64,000 bases of DNA from Bacteroidales bacterium. GTDB lineage: Bacteria; Planctomycetota; Planctomycetia; Gemmatales; Gemmataceae. Of the stretch, positions 61,646-64,000 are shown piece after piece. The translations under genes were made by a program, and so were the position numbers. Numbering within the stretch: the stretch's first letter is position 1; each line of letters opens with the position of its first letter. The stretch spans positions 32,528-96,527 of the forward strand of contig JAIXLE010000147.1 of NCBI GenBank assembly GCA_026931725.1. Reading direction: 5' to 3'. The notes below the pieces were generated by a model. It did not search any database. It saw only the letters and a list, made by a program, of their open reading frames with translations, and had not been told where the DNA came from.

Positions 61646-62947
61646 TCAAGGTTGAACAGGCTGGGTCCAGGCCATTTCCGTGTCCCCGGTCTGGAACGGG
61701 TTCGGGTGCGGCTTACTCGAAATGACACGAGCGCGAACGTACAGCCAATCCTTGTTGAGTTTGCAGGACGGAGTCCGAGAAGTCGATTGCCCAACCACTT
61801 GACCAATCTCTTCGGAATACACACGGGTGACGGGCAATTCTTTACCATTGGCATCACGGCGGGGTTCGGAATCGAACTTAGCCGATTTCGGGGTAGCGAT
61901 GAATTCCGTGCGATAGGTCACACCGGGTTCCCCTTGGATGTTCAGTTTCAGTTCCCCTTTTTCCACCCGAACATCCTGGAGAGTCACGCCACTGGAACTG
62001 TAGAAGTCTCCGGCTTCGAGTCCATCAACAATGGCCTCAGCCGTGAGATGCGGAGCCCGCACCATGATCCAACCACGGCCCGGATTCGCCTTGCCAACTC
62101 CCCAAGCATAGTAGTTGTGAGCATCATCCGAGGCCAACCCGTAGAGTATCGGCAACTTGTACTTCCCGATCCGAATGGCGAGGACAACATCCCACAAGCG
62201 TTCACAGGAAGCGTGGGTTGCATCGCCGTAATTCGCCACGCCGGGATGGCCGTTGAAGACTTCAAAATAGCGCAACTCCTCGGCAAAGAGCATGTCTTCA
62301 CCCCGGACACCCCAACGGAAGTTCGGATGGTTCAAGATCGCAAGCATCTTGCGCTGGCTACGCTCCCGCGTCTCGGCGACGGTTCGCAGATTGACGGCGA
62401 TGGTTTCTCCGACATTGCCACCATCCAGCGGTGTGATGGCATCGCGGATGTTGATGGCGTTGATGTGAACCGGAGCCTTGGCGTAGCGGTGGGTGATTTC
62501 TTCTGCCGGGACGAGCAAGAATCGACCGGCTTCCTCCAACAAGCTGCGATATTCGGCTTGTGGCTTCAGGCGCACTTCCGATTTGCCCTCGCGGATGCGG
62601 GTTTCGACCCAATTGTTCCCGAATCGTTGGCGGTACTTTTCTAGTGCGACTTTTCCTGTCGCTTTCTTCGCGGGTTCGATCCATTTTTCGCCTTCGGCCA
62701 GAATGTTATGTTCGGTGAGGGCAAGAAAGTCGTAGCCGCGTTGTTTGTACCAATCGGCGATCATTTCCGGGTAATCGTCTCCATCACTCCAGAGGGAATG
62801 GGTATGGAGGTTCCCTTTGTAGTATCGCGGGGTGTCGGGTACGGGGATGGGTGCCGGGGAAGTGGGCGGTGTGCCGGGATTCTGGAATGCAACCGCGACC
62901 GAAAAAATGGCCGCGGAGACAAACGCAACGAGTACAGAACGCAGCAT
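61646..62947 (-). CDS. Secreted PHP-domain metallophosphoesterase-like protein
   Basis: This 433-aa protein has a signal peptide (VLVAFVSAAIFSVAVAF) and a PHP domain: KGNLHTHSLWSDGDD, LALTEHNIL, VPAEEITH, LNHPNFRWG, EVFNGHPG and GLASDDAHNY provide the His/Asp/Glu metal set. PHP enzymes hydrolyse phosphoesters; secreted members are common in planctomycetes. The last 100 residues are beta-rich. Metal ligands appear complete, so activity is likely, but the substrate is not evident. Confidence 0.88.
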   Translation of the reverse strand: MLRSVLVAFVSAAIFSVAVAFQNPGTPPTSPAPIPVPDTPRYYKGNLHTHSLWSDGDDYPEMIADWYKQRGYDFLALTEHNILAEGEKWIEPAKKATGKVALEKYRQRFGNNWVETRIREGKSEVRLKPQAEYRSLLEEAGRFLLVPAEEITHRYAKAPVHINAINIRDAITPLDGGNVGETIAVNLRTVAETRERSQRKMLAILNHPNFRWGVRGEDMLFAEELRYFEVFNGHPGVANYGDATHASCERLWDVVLAIRIGKYKLPILYGLASDDAHNYYAWGVGKANPGRGWIMVRAPHLTAEAIVDGLEAGDFYSSSGVTLQDVRVEKGELKLNIQGEPGVTYRTEFIATPKSAKFDSEPRRDANGKELPVTRVYSEEIGQVVGQSTSRTPSCKLNKDWLYVRARVISSKPHPNPFQTGDTEMAWTQPVQP

Positions 62948-63001
62948 GGGCAGCCTCCGAGGTGGGGCTGTCAGTATATTCCATTTTCGGAAGGAAGTCG
63001 G

Positions 63002-63283
63002 CTATTCTGCCACTTCCGAGACAGAGGGGCTGGGTTCTTGACGGAGGTAAGCCCGACGACGGCAGGCATATTCTTCCGCGGTGAGTGATTCCAGTTCCTC
63101 GGCCGCGTGTGTTCCCTTGCGGTGAATCTGTTTCAGGAACGGCACACACCAACCGCACCCGGTCCCGGCTCCGCCGCACTGTGACAACTGGCTGGGCACC
63201 TGGGGTTGATGTAGTCGCACAAAGGATTCGAGTTTCCGTCGAGAAACACGGAAACACAGGCAGATCGGCTCATCCGGGCTCAT
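63002..63283 (-). CDS. BFD-like [2Fe-2S]-binding protein
   Basis: This 93-aa protein starts at the ATG giving MSPDEPICLCFRVSRRKL. The four Cys of a bacterioferritin-associated-ferredoxin (BFD) cluster are present: CLC near 8-10 and CGxxxxGCGWC near 36-46. BFD reduces ferritin iron so it can be released. The C-terminal half is charged and predicted helical, and extends beyond a minimal BFD domain. No bacterioferritin gene is adjacent. An in-frame extension to 63370 lacks support. Confidence 0.82.
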   Translation of the reverse strand: MSPDEPICLCFRVSRRKLESFVRLHQPQVPSQLSQCGGAGTGCGWCVPFLKQIHRKGTHAAEELESLTAEEYACRRRAYLRQEPSPSVSEVAE

Positions 63284-63422
63284 CGCAATACTCCCGCACA
63301 CCGGGTGAAAGCACCGCGGTTCCTTTATTATTCCCGGAAGCCTGTCCCAACCGCAACACGTTCTGGTCACAAACTTTTCTATAGGAAATCGAGTTTCTCG
63401 GAGTAACTCCTACGGACATCCG

Positions 63423-63451
63423 TTGACAGCGGGACCGAAGACGCATAAAGT
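63423..63451 (+). promoter_or_regulatory. Promoter of tRNA-Arg
   Basis: TTGACA (63423-63428, perfect) and TAAAGT (63446-63451) are 17 bp apart. The predicted start is about 5 nt before the tRNA. Confidence 0.7.
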
Positions 63452-63462
63452 CATGGTGTGTC

Positions 63463-63536
63463 GCACCCGTAGCTCAACTGGATAGAGCGGCGGTCTACGG
63501 AACCGCAGGTTAGAGGTTCGAATCCTCTCGGGTGTA
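63463..63536 (+). tRNA. tRNA-Arg (ACG)
   Basis: A 74-nt cloverleaf: acceptor GCACCCG with CGGGTGT (the terminal pair is G-U), D arm AGCTCAACTGGATAGAGC, anticodon stem GCGGT/ACCGC around CTACGGA (anticodon ACG), and T arm GAGGTTCGAATCCTC. Discriminator A; CCA is not encoded. The A34 is normally deaminated to inosine, allowing CGU, CGC and CGA to be read. Confidence 0.95.
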
Positions 63537-63853
63537 CTTTCACTTTCCTTCTGAAAACATCGAAACCCGGTGTTTTGAGCCGAGCCAGAGACTTTCCCAA
63601 AACGCACTTCGATTTTTACGCCAGAATCCGCAAGGGTTTACGTCTCTCGTTCCTTTGGCTCTGTCTCTCGCCTCCACTACCCCACGCGGCACGGTCCAAG
63701 CCCTCTCGGCATCTCGGCCCGAAACTCTCGGTGTCTCTCTGCCGTTCCGGGTTCGGGTTATAGCCTGTTTGCTTCCTCTCCCTCACGCCCAACACCCACG
63801 GTTGGTTCAGAAACGGTAACAACGCTTTTCCAAATTGATCCGCACCGATTCCA
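63537..63853. other. Intergenic region after tRNA-Arg
   Basis: This 317-bp stretch shows no credible gene on either strand. It is rich in CTCTC-type runs near 63640-63780. No clear stem-loop follows the tRNA. Confidence 0.45.
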
Positions 63854-64000
63854 GTGCCACAAGCCCCCAATCCGCACCGTGGCAAACTCCTCGATAGCGC
63901 CACGAATGACAACAGCCCTGATCCGCGTGAAGTCGAACCACCGGACCGCGGCGAGGTCGTCTCGATCCCGATGGTCGGTGGCCCACGCTGCGCTGCGACG
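63854..64000 (+). CDS. Possible start of a gene running off the window
   Basis: An open frame starts at GTG 63854, the first start codon after an in-frame stop at 63836, and continues to the last base (49 codons). Codons end mostly in G or C and the peptide (LLDSATNDNSPDPREVEPP, then VVSIPMVGGPRC) looks like genuine protein. There is no clear ribosome site, and no family is recognisable from so short a stretch. Confidence 0.35.
   Translation, partial: MPQAPNPHRGKLLDSATNDNSPDPREVEPPDRGEVVSIPMVGGPRCAAT

Noticed and set aside
63616..63912. A 98-codon minus-strand frame after tRNA-Arg
   Set aside because: The peptide is Arg/Gly-rich, has no domain or ribosome site, and overlaps the better-looking plus-strand frame from 63854.
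1..64000. CRISPR arrays, prophage, rRNA or known defence systems
   Set aside because: No regularly spaced repeats, phage structural genes, rRNA motifs or recognisable defence gene sets were found on either strand.

Overview
The window looks like chromosome of a planctomycete, most plausibly Gemmataceae-like. The indications are two DUF1559 proteins with pilin-type N-termini, each followed by a small lipoprotein gene; two FG-GAP repeat proteins with the short N-terminal LExxxxRxVPA motif of planctomycete extracellular proteins; ExbB/ExbD genes with cytoplasmic extensions; DUF1573, DUF3472 and ThuA-type proteins; and scattered rather than fully clustered biosynthetic genes. The DNA is moderately GC-rich and codon use is mostly uniform. 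One clear exception is an AT-richer unknown gene near 20 kb. The genus assignment is an inference.

Layout. 1-2 kb: an ExbB/ExbD/ExbD energy-transduction operon, cut by the window start. 2.3-10.9 kb, mostly minus strand: ribBA, a membrane protein, the conserved yicC-gmk-rpoZ block, secG, tpiA, an FHA protein, thrC and a lipoprotein. 11.0-13.5 kb: a DUF1559 gene split by a complete 1,466-bp IS66-type element with 12-bp terminal repeats and a perfect 8-bp target duplication. 13.9-20.3 kb: dapB, a DegT aminotransferase, a degenerate peptidase-MA-like protein, a TPR protein and the AT-rich unknown. 20.4-28.5 kb: comEC, then aroB, a GT87-like glycosyltransferase, inositol-3-phosphate synthase, a TIM-barrel isomerase and surE. 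28.5-38.8 kb, minus strand: pyruvate carboxylase, DUF1573, comF, a histidine kinase with its HTH-receiver regulator, and mnmG. 39.0-49.5 kb, mostly plus: def, an alcohol dehydrogenase, tRNA-Leu (minus), a DsrE-like protein with a pentaheme cytochrome, DUF3472 (minus), an intact DUF1559-lipoprotein pair, and hisD-hisC-hisB. 49.6-63.3 kb: a duplicated ABC permease, a catalytically dead sulfatase-like protein, an APC permease, two FG-GAP proteins, superoxide dismutase, ThuA, a DUF98/chorismate-lyase-like protein, a secreted PHP protein and a BFD-type [2Fe-2S] protein. The window closes with tRNA-Arg and the possible start of one more gene.

Working together. Most of the window is housekeeping: riboflavin, histidine, threonine, lysine/DAP and aromatic amino acid synthesis, anaplerosis, tRNA modification and nascent-chain deformylation. 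The envelope and surface genes are the accessory part. Several proteins keep a recognisable fold but have lost catalytic residues (sulfatase-like, peptidase-MA-like, HDOD-like). Stem-loops without a U-tract recur about 7-65 nt downstream of stop codons, including copies of a dispersed palindromic repeat. I see no CRISPR array, prophage, rRNA or obvious defence island. The strongest non-routine signals are the dated IS insertion, the palindromic repeat family, the pseudo-enzymes and the HDOD-like kinase with its HTH-receiver partner.
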